Below, in pieces: positions 1-7,408 of a stretch of DNA of 39,702 nucleotides. Source of the stretch: an uncultured Gammaproteobacteria bacterium (GTDB lineage: Bacteria > Pseudomonadota > Gammaproteobacteria > Pseudomonadales > Ketobacteraceae); NCBI GenBank assembly GCA_913063125.1, contig CAJXZM010000044.1, positions 1-39,702 of the forward strand, read 5' to 3'. How positions within the stretch are numbered: the stretch's first letter is position 1; the number at the start of each line of letters is the position of its first letter. A program made the translations under genes and the position numbers. The notes under the pieces are model-generated. The model did not search any database. It was not told the origin of the DNA and was given only the letters and a program-made list of their open reading frames with translations.

Positions 1-1
1 A

Positions 2-121
2 GGTGGCCGCGTGCCATTCATGGTTTTCTTTGGACCAAGCGCCCGCTGGAACCAATACATGCAAGTGAACATGTTGACCCAGATTCTGTCCCCAACTATG
101 CAGAACCGCCGTTGTTTCTAA
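2..121 (+). CDS. C-terminal fragment of an unrecognised protein (5' end outside window)
   Basis: Frame 2 is open from the window edge to a TAA at 119-121 and gives about 39 residues, with a hydrophobic VPFMVFFGP stretch, then RWNQYMQVNMLTQIL and a basic NRRCF end. Third positions are rich in C and G, as expected of a coding frame, while frame 3 is stopped early. Frame 1 is also open to 171 but reads as Pro- and Arg-rich sequence without obvious structure. I do not recognise the family. It faces the next gene tail to tail. Confidence 0.35.
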   Translation, partial: GGRVPFMVFFGPSARWNQYMQVNMLTQILSPTMQNRRCF

Positions 122-420
122 CTCTCCCTCCTCGATTAAAACTCAATTTCCGCTTTTGCGATAATAACTAAAAATGAAGTGAACGAGCCAATAGGCCGCT
201 TTATAACACTCCTGCCAATTGAGTTCCATCTCATCAGCCTAAGCGATGTTATATGGATATCTATACGTGATTTCTTCAGAGTTTGAGCTGGAGGGTATGA
301 GAAGGTGAAGTCTATCGAGTTGATCCGGATCTAAAACCCGTCTCGAAAATAACGGGTTCATATAGAAGAATAACGGGTTAGCAACTGATGAATTGTTGTT
401 AGCTGAAGAACAAACCCAGA
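122..420. other. 299-bp convergent intergenic region with a short inverted and direct repeat
   Basis: No credible gene is seen here. The region lies between two genes that end toward each other. An AACCCGT (335-341) / ACGGGTT (352-358) inverted repeat could form a 7-bp hairpin with a 10-nt loop, and the right arm recurs as AATAACGGGTT at about 369-379, 21 bp from its first copy. No U tract follows, so a classical terminator cannot be claimed. Confidence 0.4.
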
Positions 421-840
421 TTACTCCAGCAACCGATACAACCTATCAAACTGACGCACTGAAAAACCACTCATTTTATTCTTCCCCACAACAATAAGAG
501 GAACGCCATTTCCACCTAAACGGTCATAGGCTACTTTTGCCAACCGACTACGCTCAATGTCACGTTCAACAAATTTAATGTCTTTTGACTTAAAGTAACG
601 CCTCGCCTGTCGGCAGTAACCACACCAACTCGTAGAATACATAACCACATCATTTAACGCTTTCAGATTTTTTTGTTGATCCGAAACATAACGTTTTCTC
701 GCACCTCGAAGTATTTCTTCCGCAATTTCTGCTGACGTTTTTCCAGAATCCAAAACTGAAGAGCTACCAATAGCTAAGTTTGAGGCTAAAAAAACGACCA
801 TAGACAACACAACTGTCGCCATCAACCGAAACATCGTCAT
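421..840 (-). CDS. Exported glutaredoxin-like thiol-disulfide protein
   Basis: 139 aa. Residues 1 to about 25 form a signal peptide or N-terminal anchor (hydrophobic VVLSMVVFLASNLAI), so the protein should act in the periplasm. A glutaredoxin fold follows from about residue 64: strand VVMYST, active site CGYC (Cys73, Cys76), then the cis-Pro segment GVPLIVVG (Pro114). Both redox cysteines are present, so thiol-disulfide exchange is likely, although the partner is unknown. Glutaredoxins are usually cytosolic, so an exported one with a helical linker (about 30-60) is a little unusual; it may act with periplasmic disulfide or cytochrome c maturation systems (inference). The ATG is preceded by a strong GGAAGGGGGG Shine-Dalgarno. 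It is divergent from the flavin reductase gene, with about 190 bp shared upstream. Confidence 0.8.
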   Translation of the reverse strand: MTMFRLMATVVLSMVVFLASNLAIGSSSVLDSGKTSAEIAEEILRGARKRYVSDQQKNLKALNDVVMYSTSWCGYCRQARRYFKSKDIKFVERDIERSRLAKVAYDRLGGNGVPLIVVGKNKMSGFSVRQFDRLYRLLE

Positions 841-1033
841 CCCCCCCCTTCCATGTATACCTATACGTTGCTTCCATATTTACGCTAATAATCAACAAGA
901 TTCAAATAGTTTCAGCCAAACCATCTACTGCGAAACACTTATAACCCACTAAAACAGCAAGTATCGGGTCGCTATACCTTGCCACTCAGACAATACTCTC
1001 CGTCAATTAATGACTTAAGGAAGGGGAATATCC

Positions 1034-1732
1034 ATGCACAAATCTATTAATCTACCCATTTTATATTTTGGAACACCTGTAATTTTAATTAGTACGCTCA
1101 ATGAAGATGGTTCAACGAATATTGCGCCCTCCTCATCCATTTGGTGGCTAGGAAAAAGCTGCATGATTGGCCTTGATGGAAGTTCAAAAACAACAGAAAA
1201 CCTAAAAAGAACTCGTGAATGTGTATTAAACTTGGCCTCGGCAGATATGGTGGAATTTGTTGATCGAATTGCCAACACAACAGGTTCTAAATCACCGCCA
1301 CTTCACAAAAAAACGTTGGGTTATCGATATGTACCAAACAAAGCTGAAGAAGCGCAGCTTACAACTCAATCCTCGCTAAAAGTAAACTCTCCAAGGATTA
1401 CAGAGTGCCAAATTCAACTTGAAGCCTCTGTTGACAAAATACACGCCTTTTCAGATGCCCCCATTCCAATGTTTGCATTTGAACTCAAAATCCGTCACTC
1501 ACACATTGAAGAATCCTTATTGATGGGAGACAAAAAACAATATGTTGACCCTGACAAATGGCACCCTCTGATAATGAGTTTTAGAAAATTTTATACCACT
1601 AACAATTACATTCACCCATCACGGCTTGAAAAAGCACCGATAGAGGCATATAGAATCAGGAGTTCTAAAGGAATTACCGGAAAAACCGTCAACGCTATTA
1701 TAAGCCGATTATATAAAAAATATCGTCAATAA
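1034..1732 (+). CDS. Flavin reductase family protein (FMN-binding split barrel)
   Basis: 232 aa. The N-terminal pattern (LYFGTPVILISTLNEDG, then NIAPSSSIWWLG, then TTENLKRTRECVLNL) matches the FMN-binding split-barrel fold of flavin reductase-like and styrene monooxygenase-reductase-like proteins. Such proteins bind FMN and reduce flavin with NAD(P)H or have related oxidoreductase roles; the substrate here is unknown. The start is firm: AAGGAAGGGG lies at 1018-1027, about 7 nt before the ATG. The C-terminal third is basic and ends LYKKYRQ. It lies tail to tail with an FAD monooxygenase gene 25 bp away; a joint two-component role is possible but unproven because the two genes are convergent. 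Confidence 0.8.
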   Translation: MHKSINLPILYFGTPVILISTLNEDGSTNIAPSSSIWWLGKSCMIGLDGSSKTTENLKRTRECVLNLASADMVEFVDRIANTTGSKSPPLHKKTLGYRYVPNKAEEAQLTTQSSLKVNSPRITECQIQLEASVDKIHAFSDAPIPMFAFELKIRHSHIEESLLMGDKKQYVDPDKWHPLIMSFRKFYTTNNYIHPSRLEKAPIEAYRIRSSKGITGKTVNAIISRLYKKYRQ

Positions 1733-1757
1733 CCCCACAACCCTTCTTACAAAAAAT

Positions 1758-2954
1758 CTAGTCGCGCAATCGATAATCATACAACCACCGGAGTTTTTTG
1801 TTCATAAACTCCGGGTAAATCACACTTGCCACAGACAATACTTTGTCTCTCACAAAACGTACAAGACTACTCCTTTCATGAAATACCTTCATATTTTTTC
1901 TAGCAGTAAGCTGCACCCTTGCCGTTCTTTCTCCTCTAAGTTTAAAAAATTCTTCGCCTACGTCACTAGCAGAAAACGTATCAAGGCAGTAAACAAGAGC
2001 CTGCGCATCCTCAATTCCCATAGCAGCCCCTTGCGCCAAAAACGGCAGCATTGGATGCGCGGCATCCCCCAAAATAACACAACGTCCATCACTCCATGTC
2101 GACAACGGATCTCTATCATGCAACGCCCAACGGTAACTTTGAGCAGGGTTGCTTTTTTCTAACAGTCTCCGTACATCAACCGTCCAGCCATCAAAATCAC
2201 GCAGCATTTCGGTAACAGAGCCCTTTTCTGTCCAGGATTCCTTCTCCCAATCAGAGCGCTCAACCACTGCCACATAATTAAGCGTGTCTCCCCCATTCAC
2301 ATAATAAAAAACCACGTGACCACCTGGCCCCATCACCAAGTGGGTAAGAGGCTCTGGCCTTTCTTTTAACGAAGAAATAGGAATCAAACCCCGCCAAGCA
2401 ACGTTACCGGTAAAACGAGATGCATCGGTTATGGATATAGCAGTAGGTCTAACAACTGAATGAATACCATCAGCCCCAACAATCCAATCAAAACTTTTCT
2501 CTGCTTTATTGTTGAATTGAATAGAAGCCGTTTTCTCATTATTTTTTACACTTACGACTTCTGCATCCGTAAAGATACAATCAGGTGAAATTTCGATTAC
2601 CGCGGCTAATAAAATCGCATGCAAATCAACACGATGTATATGGATATAAGGATTATCACCAACGTTAACATTTGAATTTTGGGAAAAACGTGCAATGGTT
2701 CGCCCCGTTTTCCAGTGCAGCATTTTTAGCCCTTGAGGCAAAAAACCTGCTCGCTGAACTTCGTCCAACACCCCTAAAGATGACAATACTCGAGTTGCAT
2801 TCCCGCTAAGTTGCAACCCTGCTCCGACTTCACCCAATTCAGCTGCCTTCTCGAACACACTAACCTGATGACCCGCTTTTAGAAGCGCAAGGGCAGCAGA
2901 AAGGCCGGCGATTCCTGCCCCTACAATACCTATATTATATTTCTGTTGCTCCAT
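1758..2954 (-). CDS. FAD-dependent monooxygenase, salicylate hydroxylase-like (class A)
   Basis: 398 aa, normal length for the family. Residues 8-37 hold the Rossmann FAD motif GIVGAGIAG with the acidic end of strand 2 (VFEKA). The central GADGIHSVVR motif (160-169) and the late GDAAHPMLPFLAQGA motif (296-310) are the usual FAD/NADPH and FAD-ribityl motifs of p-hydroxybenzoate/salicylate hydroxylases. It would hydroxylate an aromatic or cyclic substrate with NAD(P)H and O2 in the cytosol; the substrate cannot be read from sequence. It is the last of a likely three-gene minus-strand run, 20 bp after the DUF924 gene. No transcription factor or ring-cleavage gene lies nearby, so it may not belong to a degradative pathway. 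Confidence 0.85.
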   Translation of the reverse strand: MEQQKYNIGIVGAGIAGLSAALALLKAGHQVSVFEKAAELGEVGAGLQLSGNATRVLSSLGVLDEVQRAGFLPQGLKMLHWKTGRTIARFSQNSNVNVGDNPYIHIHRVDLHAILLAAVIEISPDCIFTDAEVVSVKNNEKTASIQFNNKAEKSFDWIVGADGIHSVVRPTAISITDASRFTGNVAWRGLIPISSLKERPEPLTHLVMGPGGHVVFYYVNGGDTLNYVAVVERSDWEKESWTEKGSVTEMLRDFDGWTVDVRRLLEKSNPAQSYRWALHDRDPLSTWSDGRCVILGDAAHPMLPFLAQGAAMGIEDAQALVYCLDTFSASDVGEEFFKLRGERTARVQLTARKNMKVFHERSSLVRFVRDKVLSVASVIYPEFMNKKLRWLYDYRLRD

Positions 2955-2974
2955 GACCTAGCATTCCTAAGTAA

Positions 2975-3541
2975 TTAAAACGACGACCCCGGCTCCAGCA
3001 GAAAAGCGCGCTCTTCAACCGTAGAGTCTCGTCCCAAAATATCATTTCGATGAGGATAACGTCCAAAACGCTCTATGATTACTTTATGTTTGTACTCAAA
3101 ATCCAGATTTCCTTCCAACCCCGGCTTATCAAATAATTTAACCGCCTCTTCATGTATTAACAGTGATTCACTGTGCATATAGGGCATCAATAAGAACTGT
3201 ATTTGATTCGATGAAAGGCCATCATAACGCTGCTTCCTCACCACTTCTTGAGATAACACCAACGCTACAGGGTCAGCGGCAAACGCTCGTGCATCGTCAC
3301 GATAGATATTACGAGAAAACTGATCCAATACAATAATTTCCGCCAACCTACCCAAGAGCGTTTCACGCCAGGAAAACAACTCTCCTTTTACAGCAGATTC
3401 AAGCAATCGCTGATAACGATCCACCAGTAATTGATCAAAATCTTGGTCCTTAATCCACCATTGCTTTGGTGTTATCTCGTCAAACCAGAATTGAATAACA
3501 TCCTGGGGGTTAATGTCTTGAGAACAAATCGTCATAGGCAA
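2975..3541 (-). CDS. DUF924 family protein
   Basis: 188 aa. The family signature is clear: DVIQFWFDEITPKQWW near the N terminus, then GRLAEIIVLDQFSRNIYRDD in the middle and IIERFGRYPHRNDILGR near the end. DUF924 proteins are small, mostly helical, cytosolic and TPR-like; their biochemical role is not established. Two possible Met starts lie two codons apart and neither has a strong ribosome site. The gene sits 31 bp downstream of the exported Cys-paired protein and 20 bp upstream of the FAD monooxygenase, so the three are probably co-transcribed. Confidence 0.85.
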   Translation of the reverse strand: MPMTICSQDINPQDVIQFWFDEITPKQWWIKDQDFDQLLVDRYQRLLESAVKGELFSWRETLLGRLAEIIVLDQFSRNIYRDDARAFAADPVALVLSQEVVRKQRYDGLSSNQIQFLLMPYMHSESLLIHEEAVKLFDKPGLEGNLDFEYKHKVIIERFGRYPHRNDILGRDSTVEERAFLLEPGSSF

Positions 3542-3571
3542 TTCAACATGTATTTTTTATTTTTTGATTAG

Positions 3572-4423
3572 TTACACTTTCACAAACAAAAAATTCTTCT
3601 GTGTAGCGGCGCAGGTAATAATACTATCACTCAAATATAAACAACTTTCTATTGATAAAGACCGGTCGATTGAGGCCCTTTCATTAACACGGACCGTCTT
3701 CTTGTCTTTAATAAGATAACGATACATAGTTTCAAAACGCTCATTAAAGCTCACACCACGATTGGTTAGGTCATGAAATAGAAAGGCAAACTTGCCTGAT
3801 GACATGGTCACCCCTCCCAAACCAATTGCCAACATTTTTTCAATATAACGCTGATACGATACAACTAAGTAGTCATTCACGTCAGCCTTATTATCTAAAC
3901 GCTGACGATAGGGGGCAAGCCCCATCTGATTGCTTTTACTTAATGCACCTTCTTTCAATGTATCGTTGTTTTTATTTCCTACAAGTACATAACGTCTTTT
4001 TGTACACACAATGGCATTTTTATCAAACTGACAGTCTCGTTGCCATGTGAGCTTTTCAATCCCCCCGCTTTTTTGTGCGCTACCTTTCACATTAGTCTGC
4101 ACACTATTTATCACAGCAGTATTTTTCACAATAGTTTTTTGAGCAGTTTTCGTTTTATTGCGAGGCATTGCCAGTGCTATACCGGATTGAGCTGCAGGCT
4201 TCTTTAACAGTAAGGCCTGTATCAAGGGATCATTTTTTCGAAAATCGTAAAAATCAGGCAGATGTCGCCCATTGCCCTTTGACGAAACCTCACAAAAAAC
4301 CTGTTCATAATAGGTTTCCGCCTTAACAAAACAGTAATTTTTAGCTAGCGCTATTTCCGCCCCCAAGAACAACGGTAAAATCATGCAAATACAAAAAATG
4401 TTTAGCGAAGCTCTTTTTAGCAT
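3572..4423 (-). CDS. Exported protein of unknown function with three Cys pairs
   Basis: 283 aa. A signal peptide (about 1-28, ending AEIALA) predicts a periplasmic location. The mature part has six cysteines arranged as three local pairs with 12, 8 and 9 residues between partners (YCF...VFC near the start, DCQ...IVC in the middle, SCL...ITC near the end). The segments around the pairs look alike: an aromatic or polar strand, a turn, then a short Ile/Val strand ending in Cys. This suggests a repeated disulfide-clamped beta hairpin. A basic, Thr/Lys/Asn-rich linker lies between the first and second pairs. The family was not recognised. It is first in the minus-strand run and divergent from the haem gene set. 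Confidence 0.6.
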   Translation of the reverse strand: MLKRASLNIFCICMILPLFLGAEIALAKNYCFVKAETYYEQVFCEVSSKGNGRHLPDFYDFRKNDPLIQALLLKKPAAQSGIALAMPRNKTKTAQKTIVKNTAVINSVQTNVKGSAQKSGGIEKLTWQRDCQFDKNAIVCTKRRYVLVGNKNNDTLKEGALSKSNQMGLAPYRQRLDNKADVNDYLVVSYQRYIEKMLAIGLGGVTMSSGKFAFLFHDLTNRGVSFNERFETMYRYLIKDKKTVRVNERASIDRSLSIESCLYLSDSIITCAATQKNFLFVKV

Positions 4424-4550
4424 TGCGATACTGCACCCTGGGTAATCTAATTGAATAGAGGCATCATCCTAACATAACAACACGCCTCCATTGACCCCCA
4501 TCAACGGAATTGGCACCCAACTCATCAAGTACCCTACCAACCCCAATTGT

Positions 4551-4600
4551 AAACAATTCTCAATTGCATTAATATGTAGGCAATTCTTATTCATGCCTAA
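4551..4600. promoter_or_regulatory. Possible tandem Fur-like sites upstream of the haem gene set
   Basis: On the minus strand this reads GCAATTGAGAATTG and ATGAATAAGAATTGCC, both of which resemble degenerate Fur boxes (compare GCAAATGAGAAT-type sites). The motif CAATTCTCAATTG is also a short inverted repeat. Match quality is far below that of the perfect site before fbpA. An AT-rich stretch follows (4600-4622) that could hold a -10 element. The sites lie about 40-90 bp before the ATG at 4641. Confidence 0.3.
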
Positions 4601-4640
4601 ATAAAATCATATTTAATAAATTGATATGCCTGGAGTTTGT

Positions 4641-6641
4641 ATGCGACCTTTTCTTTATTCTGCCTTAACCATTGGTTTGGCGACAACCGGACTTGCTAGC
4701 GCTGAAACCGCCGTTAACGTTATCGACGCCAGCCACAATCCGGCCAGCAACTTCCTTGCGTACACTGAATTTGAACTCTCTGGAGAACCCCTGGCAGAGG
4801 CATTAGGCCTAGACTTGGACATTCTCGATGTTGCTGCGCTCAACAAACCCACTGAATTTGATTACACTGCAGGCGTTGAAGCCTATGAGTATTCAGAAGA
4901 AGCGATGTATGCATTAAATTATCAATCACAAATGGGCCCTCATCTCGTTAATGGTCCAAGTAATGCAACACGCGGCGGTGACTTTGCAGCACTGAATAAA
5001 CGTATCAGTACATTTGCAGCGGCCGTTGCTTTTCCAGAGTCAGAAATTCACGCCAATCTATACCCTATCTCTCTTCCTTATACATCTGGTACATCCAAAC
5101 TTAATATTGATAACAACATAAAAACAATTCCCGGCGAATCCGTTGACGTTATTGATGCCATGGGAAAGAGCAGCAAACAAACGACCGTTATTCCCGCCTA
5201 CGTTAACGATTATTCTTTAGTAGCATGGGATAAAACATCGTTTAACAAAACCCTAAACCCTGCATCCATTGGCGGCATCTTACTAAAAGAAGTCATGTGG
5301 TCACAAGACTTCTTAGGCGGAATGCATGAAACAGAATCCGATGAAGAAGTTGAAGCAGAATCATCCACCCAAGATAGTGGCCCCTATAGCTTAGGCGTAT
5401 CCGCAGCCGACGGCTTCCAAGGGTTATTGCTCACTGAAATCTCCATCGATAAAATGCAATTGCTTCAAAATAAATTAGCATACGACGGTAAAACCTTAGG
5501 AGCAAAACTCACTCCACAATATGACGCAACAAAACACCCTATCTGGTTCCCTCACAGTATTCGTGTTGAAGAAACACAAAAGAATGGGGTTAATGCACTG
5601 GGTAAATTAACCATCAACAATAGCAGCTCAACGTTGCAGGATACGTGGATGTTGCTATGGCCCACCAGTGAATACTACGCATTCACCGATCAACGTACAC
5701 AAAACACTGCGCAAAACCCCGCGTTTTTATCCATCTTTGATAACGCACCATTTACCGCAGCACCCTCAATTAACACGGATACCAATACATCGAATGATGT
5801 CAGCGCCAACGACGCCTTCTCTCTTGCCTCCAACCTATCCAATGCATTATTTAAAAACCTGGATGTTCTACACTTCAACACAAAAGCAGGCACCTTTGTA
5901 GACTCCGTAATTGATGGCAAACAATCCAATACCATCACAACCTTTGATGCCGCATATTCCATTGTCGCGTTATCAATTTACCAACGCGCTCAAGACGCAT
6001 TACCCGTCGGTTACGCATCAGCTGACGGCGGTAACGTGAATTTAAACACCCCTCAGGGTAAACGCGCATTAGAGCTTATCAATCAACAAGCGTCTTTTTT
6101 GTCAAAACAGGCTAAAACAAGTAACGGCCTTATCGCAGACAATGTCTCTATTGGCAAAGCTGCAAATGGAAAAACCTCTCTCGCCACACAATTCGCGACG
6201 ATACGAGGCTTGATTGCTGCTGCCTTAGCCACAAAAAACGATCAATATTTCACGGATGCAAAAGCGCTATTTTTAGCCGTTGAGAAGCAACAATTTGACA
6301 GTAACATTGGCACCTGGGCTGATGAACCCGGCAAGGCCACCACCCACACGCCATTCACGGCGGCAGCTATTTCGGGTGGATTGCGTGAAGTAATACTTCA
6401 CCTAGCCAATCAAGAAAAGGACAAAGAACCCGCACTAAGCCTTAAACACCTCACATCACGTTATGTCTCTTGGTTTAAAACCGTCATTAACGGTGGAGCA
6501 CAATTAGCGGAATGGGACGCAGAGACTGGCGAACACCGCCTTGCTAAGAACAACAACAATGATTCCGATAACGATGGCGTGTTATCCATTATCGGCGCAG
6601 GTTACGCCCCAACAATGGCGAACAAAGTGAGTGTGCAGTAA
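4641..6641 (+). CDS. Large Cys-free exported protein of unknown function
   Basis: 666 aa from the ATG at 4641, chosen because TGGAG lies 5 nt before it and it yields a clean signal peptide (MRPFLYSALTIGL...ASA); an in-frame ATG at 4626 gives a poorer start. The protein has no cysteine. It has an acidic loop (230-240, ETESDEEVEAE) and a Ser/Thr/Asn-rich middle. The C-terminal half is helical with Ala-rich repeats (about 450-600) that may form an alpha-alpha barrel. Near the end, DSDNDG (641-646) fits the DxDxDG calcium-loop pattern, followed by IIGAGYAP. No catalytic motif is recognised. It precedes a b-type cytochrome and a hexahaem cytochrome on the same strand, so it is probably their periplasmic or surface partner. 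Confidence 0.65.
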   Translation: MRPFLYSALTIGLATTGLASAETAVNVIDASHNPASNFLAYTEFELSGEPLAEALGLDLDILDVAALNKPTEFDYTAGVEAYEYSEEAMYALNYQSQMGPHLVNGPSNATRGGDFAALNKRISTFAAAVAFPESEIHANLYPISLPYTSGTSKLNIDNNIKTIPGESVDVIDAMGKSSKQTTVIPAYVNDYSLVAWDKTSFNKTLNPASIGGILLKEVMWSQDFLGGMHETESDEEVEAESSTQDSGPYSLGVSAADGFQGLLLTEISIDKMQLLQNKLAYDGKTLGAKLTPQYDATKHPIWFPHSIRVEETQKNGVNALGKLTINNSSSTLQDTWMLLWPTSEYYAFTDQRTQNTAQNPAFLSIFDNAPFTAAPSINTDTNTSNDVSANDAFSLASNLSNALFKNLDVLHFNTKAGTFVDSVIDGKQSNTITTFDAAYSIVALSIYQRAQDALPVGYASADGGNVNLNTPQGKRALELINQQASFLSKQAKTSNGLIADNVSIGKAANGKTSLATQFATIRGLIAAALATKNDQYFTDAKALFLAVEKQQFDSNIGTWADEPGKATTHTPFTAAAISGGLREVILHLANQEKDKEPALSLKHLTSRYVSWFKTVINGGAQLAEWDAETGEHRLAKNNNNDSDNDGVLSIIGAGYAPTMANKVSVQ

Positions 6642-6651
6642 CCTTCCTCTA

Positions 6652-6684
6652 AATACAGCATTAATACAGCGTTGACCTAGGTCA
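6652..6684. promoter_or_regulatory. 11-bp direct repeat followed by a 12-bp palindrome, possible regulator site
   Basis: AATACAGCATT (6652-6662) is followed at once by AATACAGCGTT (6663-6673), a one-turn direct repeat, and then by the perfect palindrome TGACCTAGGTCA (6673-6684). Read as TTGAC-CTAG-GTCAT, the palindrome has the 5-4-5 spacing of CRP/FNR-family sites (TTGAT-N4-ATCAA), although it departs from the FNR consensus. It lies about 110 bp before the cytochrome b gene. Confidence 0.35.
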
Positions 6685-6794
6685 TGGACGACCTTCCCTT
6701 CTTTATCTACAATTCGTAACCAGAATCAATCTCATTATTACTACTTTTCACGATATACTTACCGCTCCGAGGGTATACCGCATTCAGGCGTAAC

Positions 6795-7304
6795 ATGAGC
6801 ACACGACAATCAACAGTCCCGGCTTCTGACACGTTACCTGCCCCAATGGCGCTAAAGCAACGCTATCAGGCCTGGATAAGTAGCTACATGACCCGGCTCG
6901 CATATGAAAATAAAACCGCTGAATGGGTTGTCATTGTATTGTTCTTCAGCGGATTACTGCTGTGGGATGCCATTCCTGTCGATTGGGCTATTGCCCGCTG
7001 GTCACTGATATTTCACCTATTGGCAGGACTGATTGTTTTCCCTCTCACCACCGGCTTATTCTGGGTTGCTCATCGGCGCCTAATGCTGACCAGCGACAAA
7101 GGGGTTTTACGAAAAACAGGTGCCTTTCTTGATGCTATCATCGGCACCTGCTTTGTTAGCGGCCTAGTACTAACATTTTTAGGGGAAACTGGTAACCTAC
7201 CCTCTAACCTAACCGCTGACGCACACTGGCTAAGCGGATTGATTTTAGGGCCGTTGATGCTGGTTCACGCATGGCGCTATTCGGTGCTCCGCTTTAAGAA
7301 GTAG
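6795..7304 (+). CDS. Small four-helix membrane cytochrome b-like protein
   Basis: 169 aa. Four membrane helices are visible: about 45-65 (WVVIVLFFSGLLLW), 75-100 (LIFHLLAGLIVFPLTTGLFWVAH), 108-132 (AFLDAIIGTCFVSGLVLTF) and 142-163 (HWLSGLILGPLMLVHAWR). Helices 2 and 4 each carry two histidines spaced to face opposite membrane sides, the layout of a di-haem b-type cytochrome (b561/Ni-hydrogenase b-subunit or DUF4405-like). It would pass electrons between the quinone pool and a periplasmic partner; the hexahaem cytochrome 104 bp downstream is the obvious candidate. The N-terminal 40 residues are cytosolic and basic. The exact family is not certain. Confidence 0.65.
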   Translation: MSTRQSTVPASDTLPAPMALKQRYQAWISSYMTRLAYENKTAEWVVIVLFFSGLLLWDAIPVDWAIARWSLIFHLLAGLIVFPLTTGLFWVAHRRLMLTSDKGVLRKTGAFLDAIIGTCFVSGLVLTFLGETGNLPSNLTADAHWLSGLILGPLMLVHAWRYSVLRFKK

Positions 7305-7408
7305 CGCACACGTAGATCCGATTCCCAAACAGGCGCTAGAAGGGTAACACCTGCCATAAAAAACCCATTGCTACAAATGAAGTCACCACCAAAGAAACCA
7401 CTTCGATT

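Noticed and set aside
1..171. Alternative open frame 1 at the window start
   Set aside because: It stays open to 171 but has a Pro/Arg-rich composition and no recognisable feature; frame 2 has better codon character. Kept as an open doubt.
1015..1280. Antisense open frames over the flavin reductase gene
   Set aside because: They mirror the strongly supported plus-strand gene, lack ribosome sites and show no protein features.
4626..4640. Upstream ATG of the 666-aa exported protein
   Set aside because: The ATG at 4641 has TGGAG at proper spacing and gives a standard signal peptide; the extension MPGVC adds the only Cys and no ribosome site.
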